Shown here piece by piece: positions 17,795 to 26,391 of a stretch of 64,000 bases of DNA (position 1 is its first letter; each line of letters opens with the position of its first letter). A program made the position numbers and the translations under genes. The notes under the pieces were generated by a model, which had not been told where the DNA came from, did not search any database, and saw only the letters and a list, made by a program, of their open reading frames with translations. Source of the DNA: Planococcus circulans. Its GTDB lineage: Bacteria; Bacillota; Bacilli; Bacillales_A; Planococcaceae. Where the stretch lies: positions 62,001-126,000 of the forward strand of contig NZ_JAIQCL010000002.1 of NCBI RefSeq assembly GCF_020023385.1, written 5' to 3'.

Positions 17795-18064
17795 ATGAAG
17801 ATTTTATGTGTATGCGGTCTGGGACAAGGAACAAGCTTAATTTTAAAAATGAATGTGGAAGAAGCATTGAATGAAAAGAATATCATGGCGGATGTCGAAC
17901 ATATCGATTTGTCCTCAGCGACGAGCATGTCAGCTGATTATATCATCACCAGCAATGAGTTGGCTGAAAGCCTCCAGGATCAGCCGGCAAAAGTAATTGT
18001 GGTAAACAACTATTTCGATGTAGAAGAAATCAAATCGGCGATAGACGCCAATATTGCGCAATGA
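17795..18064 (+). CDS. PTS EIIB, UlaB-like
   Basis: An 89-residue EIIB of the ascorbate type. The phospho-cysteine lies in the N-terminal loop CVCGLGQGTSLILKMNVEEA, most likely the second Cys. It sits 2 bp after the EIIA stop and 49 bp before the IIC gene. Confidence 0.88.
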   Translation: MKILCVCGLGQGTSLILKMNVEEALNEKNIMADVEHIDLSSATSMSADYIITSNELAESLQDQPAKVIVVNNYFDVEEIKSAIDANIAQ

Positions 18065-18113
18065 AGATAGGCAAACAAACAGCAAATAAATTACTAAGCG
18101 GGGGAGAACGGCT

Positions 18114-19409
18114 ATGGATATTATTTTCTGGTTAGCGAATAACGTGTTCGGAACTCCGGCCATCTTATTGGGGATCATTGTCCTAATCGGTTTATTGCTT
18201 CAAAAAAAGACGGCCAGCCAAAGAGTAAGTGGAACCTTTAAAGCGGTTATCGGCTTCCTGATCATCAGTGCCGGTGCCGGCATCATCGTTGGTGCGTTGA
18301 CGGTCTTTGAACCACTTTGGAAAGAAGTGTTCAATCTGTCAGGGGAAACATTGGGTGAATACATGGGCCAGGAAATGTTCAATAACGATTACGGCAGCGC
18401 AGTCACATTGGCGATGACTTTAGGGTTCCTATTGAACGTTTTGCTTGCCCGTTTTACCAAGCTGAAATACATCTATCTGACCGGACATATGATGTTTTGG
18501 ACAACAACGATTTTTGCAGGGATCGCAGTTCATACCTCTCCTGATGTATCGTTTTGGAGACTAGTGATTTTCCTGTCAATCATTATGGGGATTTATTGGA
18601 CCGTACAGCCGGCATTGACACAACCATTCATGCGGAGAATCGTGGGGAATGACAATATTGCCCTAGGACATACATCAGCCTCCGTCGCATTGCTGGCGGC
18701 GTTTGGCGGAATGCTTTGGGGCAATAAAGAAAATGATTCAGAGAAGATCAATTTGCCGAAAGGCCTGGAATTCTTGAGAGATTCCAATGTTATCACGGCA
18801 TTGACGATGGGTTTGTTGTTCCTGACCGGAGCCATCATCGTATCTTTCAAAGATACTCCGGGCGCGGCAGAATTGGTAGCAAGTTCGGGCAACCAGAGCT
18901 TCATCGTCTACGCCATCATCCAGTCATTTACGTTTACGGCAGGGATTGCAGTGGTGCTGACAGGTGTTCGGATGTTTATCGGTGAAATAGTTCCAGCTTT
19001 TAAAGGAATCGCGACAAAAATAGTTCCTGGCGCTAGGCCGGCACTTGATAATCCGATTCTCTTTCCATATGCACCGAATGCCGTCATTCTCGGATTTCTC
19101 GGTTCATTTGTTGGGGCCTTGTTGTGGCTGGTGGTTCTGGGCAATGCGGTAGGCTATATCTTTGTACCGACGATGATCGTCTTGTTCTTCCACTCTGCTT
19201 CGGCCGGTGTCTTCGGCAACTTAACAGGCGGTGTGCGGGGAGCGGTGATGGGTGGATTTGTCACGGCGACGATTGTCGCATGGGGCCAATTCATCACGGT
19301 CCGCTTTCTGCTGTCTGATACAGTTCCGGACACCGCAATGTGGGCAGCGGATTCGGATATGTTCATTTTGGGACCGATTGTTCGTTTGCTGGCTCAATTG
19401 CTGCTGTAG
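18114..19409 (+). CDS. PTS EIIC, UlaA-like permease
   Basis: A 431-residue integral membrane protein of the UlaA/SgaT family with about ten to twelve hydrophobic segments. Family-like stretches include MDIIFWLANNVFGTPAILLG and NDNIALGHTSASVALLAAFGG. It probably carries a sugar acid, lactone or pentitol-like substrate; the exact substrate cannot be read from sequence. It lies in an operon with a phosphotriesterase-like hydrolase. Confidence 0.88.
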   Translation: MDIIFWLANNVFGTPAILLGIIVLIGLLLQKKTASQRVSGTFKAVIGFLIISAGAGIIVGALTVFEPLWKEVFNLSGETLGEYMGQEMFNNDYGSAVTLAMTLGFLLNVLLARFTKLKYIYLTGHMMFWTTTIFAGIAVHTSPDVSFWRLVIFLSIIMGIYWTVQPALTQPFMRRIVGNDNIALGHTSASVALLAAFGGMLWGNKENDSEKINLPKGLEFLRDSNVITALTMGLLFLTGAIIVSFKDTPGAAELVASSGNQSFIVYAIIQSFTFTAGIAVVLTGVRMFIGEIVPAFKGIATKIVPGARPALDNPILFPYAPNAVILGFLGSFVGALLWLVVLGNAVGYIFVPTMIVLFFHSASAGVFGNLTGGVRGAVMGGFVTATIVAWGQFITVRFLLSDTVPDTAMWAADSDMFILGPIVRLLAQLLL

Positions 19410-19432
19410 TCTTTAATGAAGGAGGGAGAAAA

Positions 19433-20425
19433 ATGGCTTTTGTTCGGACATTACGCGGGGACATTCGGCCGGAAGACCTTGGGTTTACTTATTCCCACGA
19501 GCACATTGTCTGCCGTCCGGCCTATTGGATTGAAAAACAAGCGGATGACCTGTTGCTCGATGACAAGGAAAAATCCAAACTGGATGTCGCAGACTTTAAA
19601 CGCTATGGCGGCAAGTCGATCGTCGATGCAACAGCGGTCGACTATGGCCGGGATGTCCAGGCGGTCAAAGAGATTTCAGAGGAATTAGACATCCATATTG
19701 TTGGGACAGCGGGTTTCAATAAAAGCTTTTTATGGGATGCCGGAATCAGTGAGCGGTTAAAACCGGTCCTCGGCGATTACCGGACCTACAGTGAATGGAT
19801 CGACGCAGCAAGCGTCAACAGACTGACTGATTTTGTCATACGGGAAGTGGAAGAGGGGCTTGAAGGCACGTCCTACAAGGCAGGACAAGTGAAGTTCGGC
19901 ACAGGCTACAACCGGATTTCGCCCCTCGAAGAAAAGACGTTGCGGGCTGTGGCGCAGGCTCACCTGGAAACGAAAGCTCCGCTTCACTCGCATACAGAAG
20001 CCGGAACGATGGGACTTGAGCAGATCGAACTGCTTCAGTCGGAAGGCGTTGACCTGTCCTATATGAGCTTCGGACATATGGACCGCAACCCGGATCCCTA
20101 TTACCACGAACAGATTGCGAAAACCGGTGCATACCTGAGCTTTGACGGAATCGCAAAAATCAAATACGCACCTGAAAGCACACGCATCCAGTGCATACTG
20201 GAACTGGTGAAAAAAGGTTATGAAAACCAAATCCTGGTCAGCGGAGACACGGCCAGGAAGTCTTATTACAAGCATTACGATTACGGGCTTGGGCTTGAAT
20301 ACATCATAGCGAAATGGGTGCCGCGGTTTATTGACGACGCCAGCCGCCAGGGTTTTGAGGGAGAAGCACTGATCCATAAATTCTTCGTCGAAAACCCAAA
20401 GCGGTGTTTCACGTTCAATAAGTAG
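19433..20425 (+). CDS. Phosphotriesterase-family metal hydrolase
   Basis: A 330-residue amidohydrolase-superfamily enzyme with the binuclear metal motif YSHEHIVCRP near the N-terminus, HSHTEAGTMGLEQ, SFGHMDRNPD and VSGDTARKSYY. Relatives next to PTS genes, such as Listeria Lmo2620, hydrolyse phosphorylated furanose lactones, so a phospho-lactonase acting on the imported sugar is a reasonable guess. The start at 19433 follows AAGGAGGGAG; the ATG at 19340 overlaps the IIC gene. Confidence 0.82.
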   Translation: MAFVRTLRGDIRPEDLGFTYSHEHIVCRPAYWIEKQADDLLLDDKEKSKLDVADFKRYGGKSIVDATAVDYGRDVQAVKEISEELDIHIVGTAGFNKSFLWDAGISERLKPVLGDYRTYSEWIDAASVNRLTDFVIREVEEGLEGTSYKAGQVKFGTGYNRISPLEEKTLRAVAQAHLETKAPLHSHTEAGTMGLEQIELLQSEGVDLSYMSFGHMDRNPDPYYHEQIAKTGAYLSFDGIAKIKYAPESTRIQCILELVKKGYENQILVSGDTARKSYYKHYDYGLGLEYIIAKWVPRFIDDASRQGFEGEALIHKFFVENPKRCFTFNK

Positions 20426-20438
20426 GAGGCGAACAGCT

Positions 20439-21173
20439 TTGATTTTTCAAAATGAGAATTCTTATGAAATAAAAGAAAAAATCGAACAAAGCCAAGTGGC
20501 GATCCTGCCGCTTGGAGCGGTTGAAGCGCATGGTCCGCATTTGCCGCTCGGGACGGACAATTATTTAGCGGAACAGCTGGCGGAAAGAGTGGCCGGGAAA
20601 ACGGGTGCTTTGGTATTGCCGACCTTGCCGTATGGCCAAGTATGGAGCTTGAAAAACTTTCCTGGCAGCATCACTGTCAGCAATCAATCCCTGATCAGTT
20701 TGCTCTGTGACATCGGTGTGAGCCTTCATCATCAAGGTTTCCAAGTCTTCGTCATGCTCAATGGCCATCTCGGAAATGCTGTGGCAATCAAGGAAGCAGC
20801 TCGCCAACTATACGAGACGGTGCCAAATCTGAGAGTGCTGTACCTATTCTATCCGGGCGTCAAAAAAATCACAGATGAGCTGAGGGAAACCCCATCGGCC
20901 CATGCGAGCTACTTCCATGCCTGTGAAATTGAAACTTCCTATATGTTATATTTGGCAGAGCAGTATGTGGACATGACCAAAGCCGTCTCCGACATACCGG
21001 ACATCCCAATGAGTGCAGACGTGACACCGACTCCTTGGGAAGAGTTTACGGCTACTGCAGTTTTGGGAGATGCGACATTGGCGACTAAGGAAAAAGGAAA
21101 AGCTATTATTGAAGTCGCTTTGGCCAACATGGTGAAACTGATTGAAGAAGCAAAACGATCTTTAGGGAAATAG
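20439..21173 (+). CDS. Creatininase-family amidohydrolase
   Basis: A 244-residue protein starting with TTG behind TAGGAGG. It shows the creatininase metal-binding signature LPLGAVEAHGPHLPLGTDNY, a second motif NGHLGNAVAIKEA, and AHASYFHACEIETSYML with metal-ligand His/Glu. The family includes creatinine amidohydrolase and several amide or lactam hydrolases. Here it is 13 bp after the phosphotriesterase-like gene, so its substrate is probably derived from the same sugar; creatinine is unlikely. Confidence 0.82.
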   Translation: MIFQNENSYEIKEKIEQSQVAILPLGAVEAHGPHLPLGTDNYLAEQLAERVAGKTGALVLPTLPYGQVWSLKNFPGSITVSNQSLISLLCDIGVSLHHQGFQVFVMLNGHLGNAVAIKEAARQLYETVPNLRVLYLFYPGVKKITDELRETPSAHASYFHACEIETSYMLYLAEQYVDMTKAVSDIPDIPMSADVTPTPWEEFTATAVLGDATLATKEKGKAIIEVALANMVKLIEEAKRSLGK

Positions 21174-21201
21174 AAACTTACAACCGTATGGAGCTGATAC
21201 A

Positions 21202-21936
21202 ATGCTAAGCAATTACTTCAAGCAGGCACAGGAACGGCTGGAGCTTGTCGAGAAAAATGAAAAACAGGCGATGCTGGAAGCGGCAGGAAAAGTGGCGGCC
21301 GCGATTCAGGCGGGCGGCATCATCCAATTATTCGGCTGCGGGCATTCGCATATTTTGACGGAAGAAGTGTTTTACCGCGCCGGCGGATTGGTGCCGATCA
21401 AGCCGGTTTTCGTGGAGCCGCTGATGCTCCATGAAGGAGCGGTCCAATCATCCCAGCTGGAGCGACAGAATGAGTATGCGGCAGGTTTCCTGAAGGAACA
21501 GGATTTCGGTCCGGATGATGTGGTCTTTGTGATCTCCACTTCCGGCCGCAATCCGGTGCCGGTGGACGTCGCAGCATCCGCACGTGAAAATGGGGCATTC
21601 GTCATCGGCATCACGTCGCTTGCGTATTCGGGCAGTCAGCCTTCGCGCCACAAAAGCGGCAAGTACTTGTTCGACTCGGTGGACCTGGTCATCGACAACC
21701 ATTCAGTGGCAGGAGACGCAATCCTGTCGTACGAAGGTGTCGACGTTCCGTTTGGCCCGACATCGACCGTCGTTGGCGCAACAATCCTGAATGCCGTTTT
21801 TGCGGAAGCCATCAAGAAAATGGCAGATGCCGGCTTTCCACCACCCATTTTCCTCAGCGGCAATATCGACGGGGCAGATGCACACAACACGCAGCTGATC
21901 AACCAATACAGTGAGCGGATTCCGCTGCTGTCTTGA
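21202..21936 (+). CDS. SIS-domain protein, UPF0309 family
   Basis: A 244-residue sugar-isomerase-fold protein: IQLFGCGHSHILTEEVFYRAGG, VISTSGRNPVPVDVA and GVDVPFGPTSTVVGATILNA. UPF0309 members bind phosphosugars, but no activity is established as far as I know. It closes the PTS operon and is followed by a strong terminator. The order IIA-IIB-IIC-PTE-creatininase-SIS matches what I recall of the Listeria lmo2651-lmo2646 region. Confidence 0.82.
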   Translation: MLSNYFKQAQERLELVEKNEKQAMLEAAGKVAAAIQAGGIIQLFGCGHSHILTEEVFYRAGGLVPIKPVFVEPLMLHEGAVQSSQLERQNEYAAGFLKEQDFGPDDVVFVISTSGRNPVPVDVAASARENGAFVIGITSLAYSGSQPSRHKSGKYLFDSVDLVIDNHSVAGDAILSYEGVDVPFGPTSTVVGATILNAVFAEAIKKMADAGFPPPIFLSGNIDGADAHNTQLINQYSERIPLLS

Positions 21937-21946
21937 ATTCTTTAGC

Positions 21947-21979
21947 GCACGGCAGCGATTTTTCTGCCGTGCTTTTTTG
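21947..21979 (+). terminator. Terminator of the PTS operon
   Basis: Perfect GCACGGCAG / CTGCCGTGC stem followed by TTTTTT. Confidence 0.93.
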
Positions 21980-21993
21980 TGCATTCAGGGCTG

Positions 21994-22112
21994 AGCGTGC
22001 ATAAGTTAGTTTGTGCGTGCGTATTTTTTGGTAAGCGTGCATAAACTTTTTTGAACGTGCATATTTTTCAATAAGCGTGCATAAATTAGGAAAAGCGTGC
22101 ATATTGTATAAA
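21994..22112 (+). repeat. 20-bp direct-repeat array, GCGTGCATA core
   Basis: The hexamer GCGTGC (once ACGTGC) ends at 22000, 22020, 22040, 22060, 22080 and 22100, an exact 20-bp period. Each unit is a conserved GCGTGCATAA-like half followed by about 10 variable AT-rich bases. It lies between two convergent operons, just past the terminator at 21947-21979. Confidence 0.9.
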
Positions 22113-22152
22113 ATACTTCCTCAGGACGTTTGAAAATTCAACAAATCTCCAC

Positions 22153-22190
22153 AAAAAAAGCCAGCCACAGGTCAACTGTGTCTGGCTTCT
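22153..22190 (-). terminator. Terminator of the citrate carrier gene
   Basis: Read on the minus strand, AGCCAGACACAG / CTGTGGCTGGCT is followed by seven T residues. It lies 12 bp beyond the citM stop. Confidence 0.9.
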
Positions 22191-22201
22191 ATACTATTTT
22201 C

Positions 22202-23524
22202 TTACACAACACCGATCAAAATCGAAATTCCAAGCAATACAATGCTGAATCCCCACATGATTGGGAGGGAGTAGCGGATATGGCGGCCCATTTCGAGCCC
22301 GGCCAATCCGAGTGCCAGCCAAAGCGCCGGCGAGAACGGGCTGACGAACGTGCCGATGATGTTGCCGATGATCATAGCGTAGGCAGCGGATAGCGACGAC
22401 ACGCCAAACGCCGTAACCACCTGTTCTACAATCGGGAACAATGCAAAGTAATAAGCGTCGGTACTGAGCAATAAATCGAATGGAACGCCGAAAAATCCGA
22501 TGATGATGTGGAGATACGGAATGACGAAAGCAGGCAAAACTTTCACCAAGTCATTGGCGATCGAATCGAGCATCAAGGTGCCGTTCAGAATGCCGAGGAA
22601 CGAACCGGCCGCCAAAATGATGGCTGCCATCAACAATGCGTTCGGTGCATGATCTTTGATGCGCTCCATCTGATCTTTCATGTTCGGATAGTTGAGCGGC
22701 AATGCCAAACTGACGCCGATCATGAAGGCAAATCCCGCAGGAATGATACCCCACACGAGAACACCGATGACGGCTACTGCAAGGATGGTATTGGCCCACA
22801 AAAGTTTGGGACGGCGCAAGGAAGCGGCTTTCAAAGACGCTTCATCTTGTGCCCCTTCGACAAGCGGCTGCGCTTCTTCGTAAATTTCTTGATTGAAATC
22901 TCCGCGTTTGGCGATCAGGCGTTTTTCACGGATGGCCAATAAAACCGCAAGTCCGATCAGCAGCACTAAGCCGATCACCTGGACTTTGATCAATGGCCGC
23001 CAAAGTTCTGTGACATCGACGCCCAGAACAGCGGCGGTGCGGCCAAGGGGACCGCCCCATGGCAGCATGTTCATGATGCTGGCGGACATCCCGACCAGCA
23101 ACAGCAGTAAGTAAGGGTTCATTTTCAAGCGTTTGTATAATGGCAATAAAGCCGGGATACTGATCAGGAAAGTGGAAGCGCCTGATCCGTCAAGCTGTGC
23201 CACGGCTGCAATCAACACGGTTCCGATTGCCACTGCAATAACATTGCCTCGTGATACGGCAATCATCTTATTGATCAATGGGTCAAACAAGCCGACATCC
23301 TGCATGATGCCGAAAAATAGGATAGCGAAGATGAACATGATGACGACGCTCATCACGGACTCGATGCCGCTATTGAAAAAATCACCGATTTCTGCAAAGC
23401 TGAATCCCGCAACAAAGGCAGCGACAATCGGTACTAGGACGAGCGCAACGATGGGTGTGATTTTATTGCTGATGAGCAATGCGACAATGACCACAATAGT
23501 CAATAATCCAATAATACTTAACAT
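22202..23524 (-). CDS. citM: CitMHS-family citrate/metal carrier
   Basis: A 440-residue integral membrane protein of the CitMHS family, which imports citrate complexed with Mg2+ or other divalent metals in symport with protons. Features are about 12 hydrophobic segments, an N-terminal MLSIIGLLTIVVIVALLISN, LPWGGPLGRTAAVLGVD and LLSTDAYYFALFPIVEQV. AGGAGGAATTTTC precedes the start. Neighbouring citT and citS on the same strand support the substrate class; which metal-citrate is carried is unknown. Confidence 0.85.
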   Translation of the reverse strand: MLSIIGLLTIVVIVALLISNKITPIVALVLVPIVAAFVAGFSFAEIGDFFNSGIESVMSVVIMFIFAILFFGIMQDVGLFDPLINKMIAVSRGNVIAVAIGTVLIAAVAQLDGSGASTFLISIPALLPLYKRLKMNPYLLLLLVGMSASIMNMLPWGGPLGRTAAVLGVDVTELWRPLIKVQVIGLVLLIGLAVLLAIREKRLIAKRGDFNQEIYEEAQPLVEGAQDEASLKAASLRRPKLLWANTILAVAVIGVLVWGIIPAGFAFMIGVSLALPLNYPNMKDQMERIKDHAPNALLMAAIILAAGSFLGILNGTLMLDSIANDLVKVLPAFVIPYLHIIIGFFGVPFDLLLSTDAYYFALFPIVEQVVTAFGVSSLSAAYAMIIGNIIGTFVSPFSPALWLALGLAGLEMGRHIRYSLPIMWGFSIVLLGISILIGVV

Positions 23525-23600
23525 GAAAATTCCTCCTCGGGGCTAAAAGTTTAAAATGAAGGAAGAATTGTAACCGCATACAAAATATGTATTCAATACA

Positions 23601-23650
23601 AAATCCTTCTGCTTCTAAGTTATGGGTCTAAACTTAGCACAGAAGGATTT
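23601..23650 (-). promoter_or_regulatory. Large hairpin between citT and citM
   Basis: A 50-bp inverted repeat with outer arms AAATCCTTCTG / CAGAAGGATTT and inner arms CTAAGTT / AAACTTAG. On the minus strand the stem is followed by TTGTATTG, a poor T-tract. It may terminate citT, or act as an attenuator or operator in the citM leader. A second small palindrome TGTATTCAATACA lies at 23588-23600, closer to citM. Confidence 0.55.
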
Positions 23651-23703
23651 GAAAAATAAGATTATTCAATTAAGGGAACTAATGAGCTTTTTGATGGTTT
23701 TGA

Positions 23704-24411
23704 TCATTTTGTCCACGGAATGTAGCGCCGTTCGGGACGGCCGATCTCTCCGTAATTCAATTGTGCTTTGGCTTCGCCGATGGATACGAGATGTTCCAGA
23801 TAGCGCCGGGCAGTGGAGCGGCTGACGCCGACCGCTTTTCCTGTTTCCATGGCGTTGATGCCTGCTGGAGTTGAAGATTGCAAAATTTCCATAACACCGA
23901 CCAAAGTCAGCTGATCGATGCCTTTAGGCAGTTCGCCATCAACTGTTTCCGAAAGAATGGCAATGGGCTCGATGCCGATCAGCCTGTCGATGTCCGTTTG
24001 TTCCAGCTCCTGGCGGGAAGCGAGAAATGCTTTTTGTTCGCTGTACCGCAGAAGGGATTGTTCGAGGCGGGAAAAATCCACCGGTTTGATGAGGTAATCA
24101 AAGATGCCGCAGCGCAATGCCTCTTCAATTGTTCCCGCTTCCTTCGCAGCCGACAGCATGATCACGTCGATCGGGTGGAAGTTGCTGCGGATTTCCCGAA
24201 GCATTTCAAGACCCCTACGGTCAGGAATAAAAACATCCAGCAAAATCAGATCCGGCAATTCCTGGCTGTTGGTGAGGAAGTCCATCGCTTCATCGCCTGT
24301 CTTCGCGACGCCGGCCACTTGGTAGCCCGTGACCTGTTCCACCAGTTGCCGGTTGATCTCGGCTACCCGAAAATCATCTTCAATTATCAAAACATGGAGC
24401 TCCTGTTTCAT
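23704..24411 (-). CDS. citT: CitB/DcuR-type response regulator CitT
   Basis: A 235-residue regulator: receiver domain residues 1-125 with the phospho-acceptor Asp in LILLDVFIPDRRGLEML and the conserved Lys in YLIKPVDFSRL; C-terminal helix-turn-helix (GKAVGVSRSTARRYLEHLV) ending in the family tail YGEIGRPERRY. Partner of the overlapping citS gene (4-bp overlap), expected to activate citM in response to citrate. Confidence 0.88.
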   Translation of the reverse strand: MKQELHVLIIEDDFRVAEINRQLVEQVTGYQVAGVAKTGDEAMDFLTNSQELPDLILLDVFIPDRRGLEMLREIRSNFHPIDVIMLSAAKEAGTIEEALRCGIFDYLIKPVDFSRLEQSLLRYSEQKAFLASRQELEQTDIDRLIGIEPIAILSETVDGELPKGIDQLTLVGVMEILQSSTPAGINAMETGKAVGVSRSTARRYLEHLVSIGEAKAQLNYGEIGRPERRYIPWTK

Positions 24412-26057
24412 AAGTTATTCTCCTTTTTCGGTAATGAAACGACAAAGCAGGCTCCGCCGAGTTCACTTTCTTCTGTATGCAGTTCGCCGCCGGCAAGGGC
24501 GATCAGGTGTCTGGTGGTACTCAAGCCATAGCCGCGGTCCCTGCCCGGTTTCGATGAAAAACCTTTATCAAATAAAATCGGCGCTTGTCCGTTTGGAATT
24601 CCCGGGCCTGAATCGTCGATTTCAAGCAAAATATCATCTCCGACATCCGTGAAGTACAACGCAATCTGCTTTTTGTCAGGCGCACAGTCTTTCACAGCGT
24701 CCAGCGCATTGTCGATCAAGTTGCCAATCGCCGTCAGTAAAGCGCGGCTTTGCGGCTCCGATAAAGTGGTCTTCAGCCGGCTATCGGGATCAATCACCAG
24801 TTGGACCTGTTGCTCGCTTGCTTGATTGAGCTTGCCGATCAAAATGCCGCTGATCAGCGGATCGGCCACTTTGTCGATAACCTGCTGAATCCATTCCTGC
24901 TGAATATCATGCTCCAGTCGAATAAAATCAAGCACTTCCTGTTTTTTATTCAAATGGACCAGCCCTGAAATGGTATAAAGTTTATTGGAAAACTCATGCG
25001 TCTGGGCACGCAATGCATTGGCATACTGCTTTACATGCGACAGCTCCTTCGTCAGCCTGTCGATTTCGGTTTTATTGCGGAAAGTGGAAACGGCGCCAAC
25101 CAGCGTATCCTCATAATAAATCGGACCTGAATTTACATAGACCGCATAGCTGCCATAGACCTCTTCCTGATCAAAGTGACTCGTACGGATTTTCAGAATA
25201 TCCGGCAAATCAGAAGTGGGGAGGACTTCCCGGATCGGTCGGCCAATGAGTTTGTCTACATCCTGGCCGTTGCCGAAGAGCAATTGCTGTGCCATCTGAT
25301 TGAGCAGGGTGATTCTCCCAGTATCGTCGACTGCGATAATGCCTTCATGGGTCGACTGCAGGATGGTCTCTTTCTGAAACAGCAGGCGGGAAATTTCCTC
25401 AGGCTCGAGTCCATGCAACTTCCGCTTGATATAGGTGGCAATTGCGATAGCCATGACAATTGCGGCAGCGCCGATGATCACCAGCATCAACCATAATTCA
25501 TGGTTATAACCGCCGATCAGCGTTTGGATATCATTTGCAAGAAAGCCGACCGAGACCACACCGATAATGTCATTTCCTGAGTAAACCGGTACCTTGGCGC
25601 GCAGCGAATTGCCGAGAGAACCGGTAGCCTTGGAAACGTAGGAATCGCCGTAGAGCAATGCGCGTTCATTGTCTTCACCGACCATTCTCTTGCCGATCTG
25701 CTCGGGATTGGGGTGGGAATAGCGGATTTCATCCGTATTGCCGATGACGATAAACTCGGCATTGGTGGACTGCTGGATCGGGGAAACAAGCGGCTGGATA
25801 ATTGCCGCCGGATCTGCTGTTTCAAAGGCGAGTGCAATATCGGGATTGAGGGCCACACTCTCTGCCACACTCAACGCCTGCTCACCAAGCTGCGTTTCCA
25901 AGGCATCGGTGATGAAATAATCGAGGAAAATACCGATGACCAGGACAATCGCCAAAATCAGAAAGCCGATCAAACCGATCATCTTCATCTTCAGGTTCAC
26001 TGCTTTAGTTGGCTGAAAGGGCCGCTTCTGGATATCGGCTTTGTGAAATTGGATCAT
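24408..26057 (-). CDS. citS: CitA/DcuS-type sensor histidine kinase CitS
   Basis: Membrane sensor kinase of about 549 residues. It has TM1 (MIGLIGFLILAIVLVIGIFL), an extracytoplasmic PDC sensor domain (about residues 45-180, RYSHPNPEQIGKRMVG), TM2 (LMLVIIGAAAIVMAIAIATYI), a PAS domain, a SPOB-type dimerisation helix with the phospho-His in ALRAQTHEFSNKLYTISGLV, and a HATPase domain (GNLIDNALDAV, IDDSGPGIP). AAGGAG upstream favours ATG at 26057 over 26075. It senses external citrate or a similar carboxylate (family knowledge). Confidence 0.88.
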   Translation of the reverse strand: MIQFHKADIQKRPFQPTKAVNLKMKMIGLIGFLILAIVLVIGIFLDYFITDALETQLGEQALSVAESVALNPDIALAFETADPAAIIQPLVSPIQQSTNAEFIVIGNTDEIRYSHPNPEQIGKRMVGEDNERALLYGDSYVSKATGSLGNSLRAKVPVYSGNDIIGVVSVGFLANDIQTLIGGYNHELWLMLVIIGAAAIVMAIAIATYIKRKLHGLEPEEISRLLFQKETILQSTHEGIIAVDDTGRITLLNQMAQQLLFGNGQDVDKLIGRPIREVLPTSDLPDILKIRTSHFDQEEVYGSYAVYVNSGPIYYEDTLVGAVSTFRNKTEIDRLTKELSHVKQYANALRAQTHEFSNKLYTISGLVHLNKKQEVLDFIRLEHDIQQEWIQQVIDKVADPLISGILIGKLNQASEQQVQLVIDPDSRLKTTLSEPQSRALLTAIGNLIDNALDAVKDCAPDKKQIALYFTDVGDDILLEIDDSGPGIPNGQAPILFDKGFSSKPGRDRGYGLSTTRHLIALAGGELHTEESELGGACFVVSLPKKENNL

Positions 26058-26200
26058 GGTGCAGAGCTCCTTCAAGCGTATGTGCTTTTTTGTAATAATA
26101 CCATAGGTGAGAGAACGGGGATTGAGGCTTCCTGCGGAGATATCGCTCTTTTAAAGGACTAAGCTTGTTCAGCATCGGCTGATGGGAGTGGAATCGTCTC

Positions 26201-26300
26201 TTACGACTGCAAATTCGGCCGAGCGCCCATAAAATCTCCTGAACGCCCATAAATTTCGCTGACCGCCCATAAATCCATCGGAACGCCCACAAACCGGATG
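26201..26300 (+). repeat. 20-bp direct-repeat array, CGCCCATAAA core
   Basis: Units begin at 26201, 26221, 26241, 26261 and 26281, all 20 bp. Four have GAxCGCCCAYAAA cores. The first, with ACGACTGCAAATTCGG, is of the type found at 30325, which links the two arrays. It lies upstream of citS and just past the minus-strand terminator of the DUF1541 gene. Confidence 0.9.
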
Positions 26301-26349
26301 AAGACACGAAAAACACAGCTATGCTTAGGAAATCTGTTCATCCAAAGAC

Positions 26350-26390
26350 AAAAAAAACATCCCCCGCGCAAAAACGCAGGAGATGTCTCA
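26350..26390 (-). terminator. Terminator of the DUF1541 gene
   Basis: On the minus strand, an ACATCTCCTGCG / CGCGGGGGATGT stem with mismatches, followed by TTTTTTT. Confidence 0.8.
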
Positions 26391-26391
26391 T

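Noticed and set aside
19757..20377. Minus-strand ORF of 206 residues
   Set aside because: It is a shadow of the phosphotriesterase-family gene; no family features.
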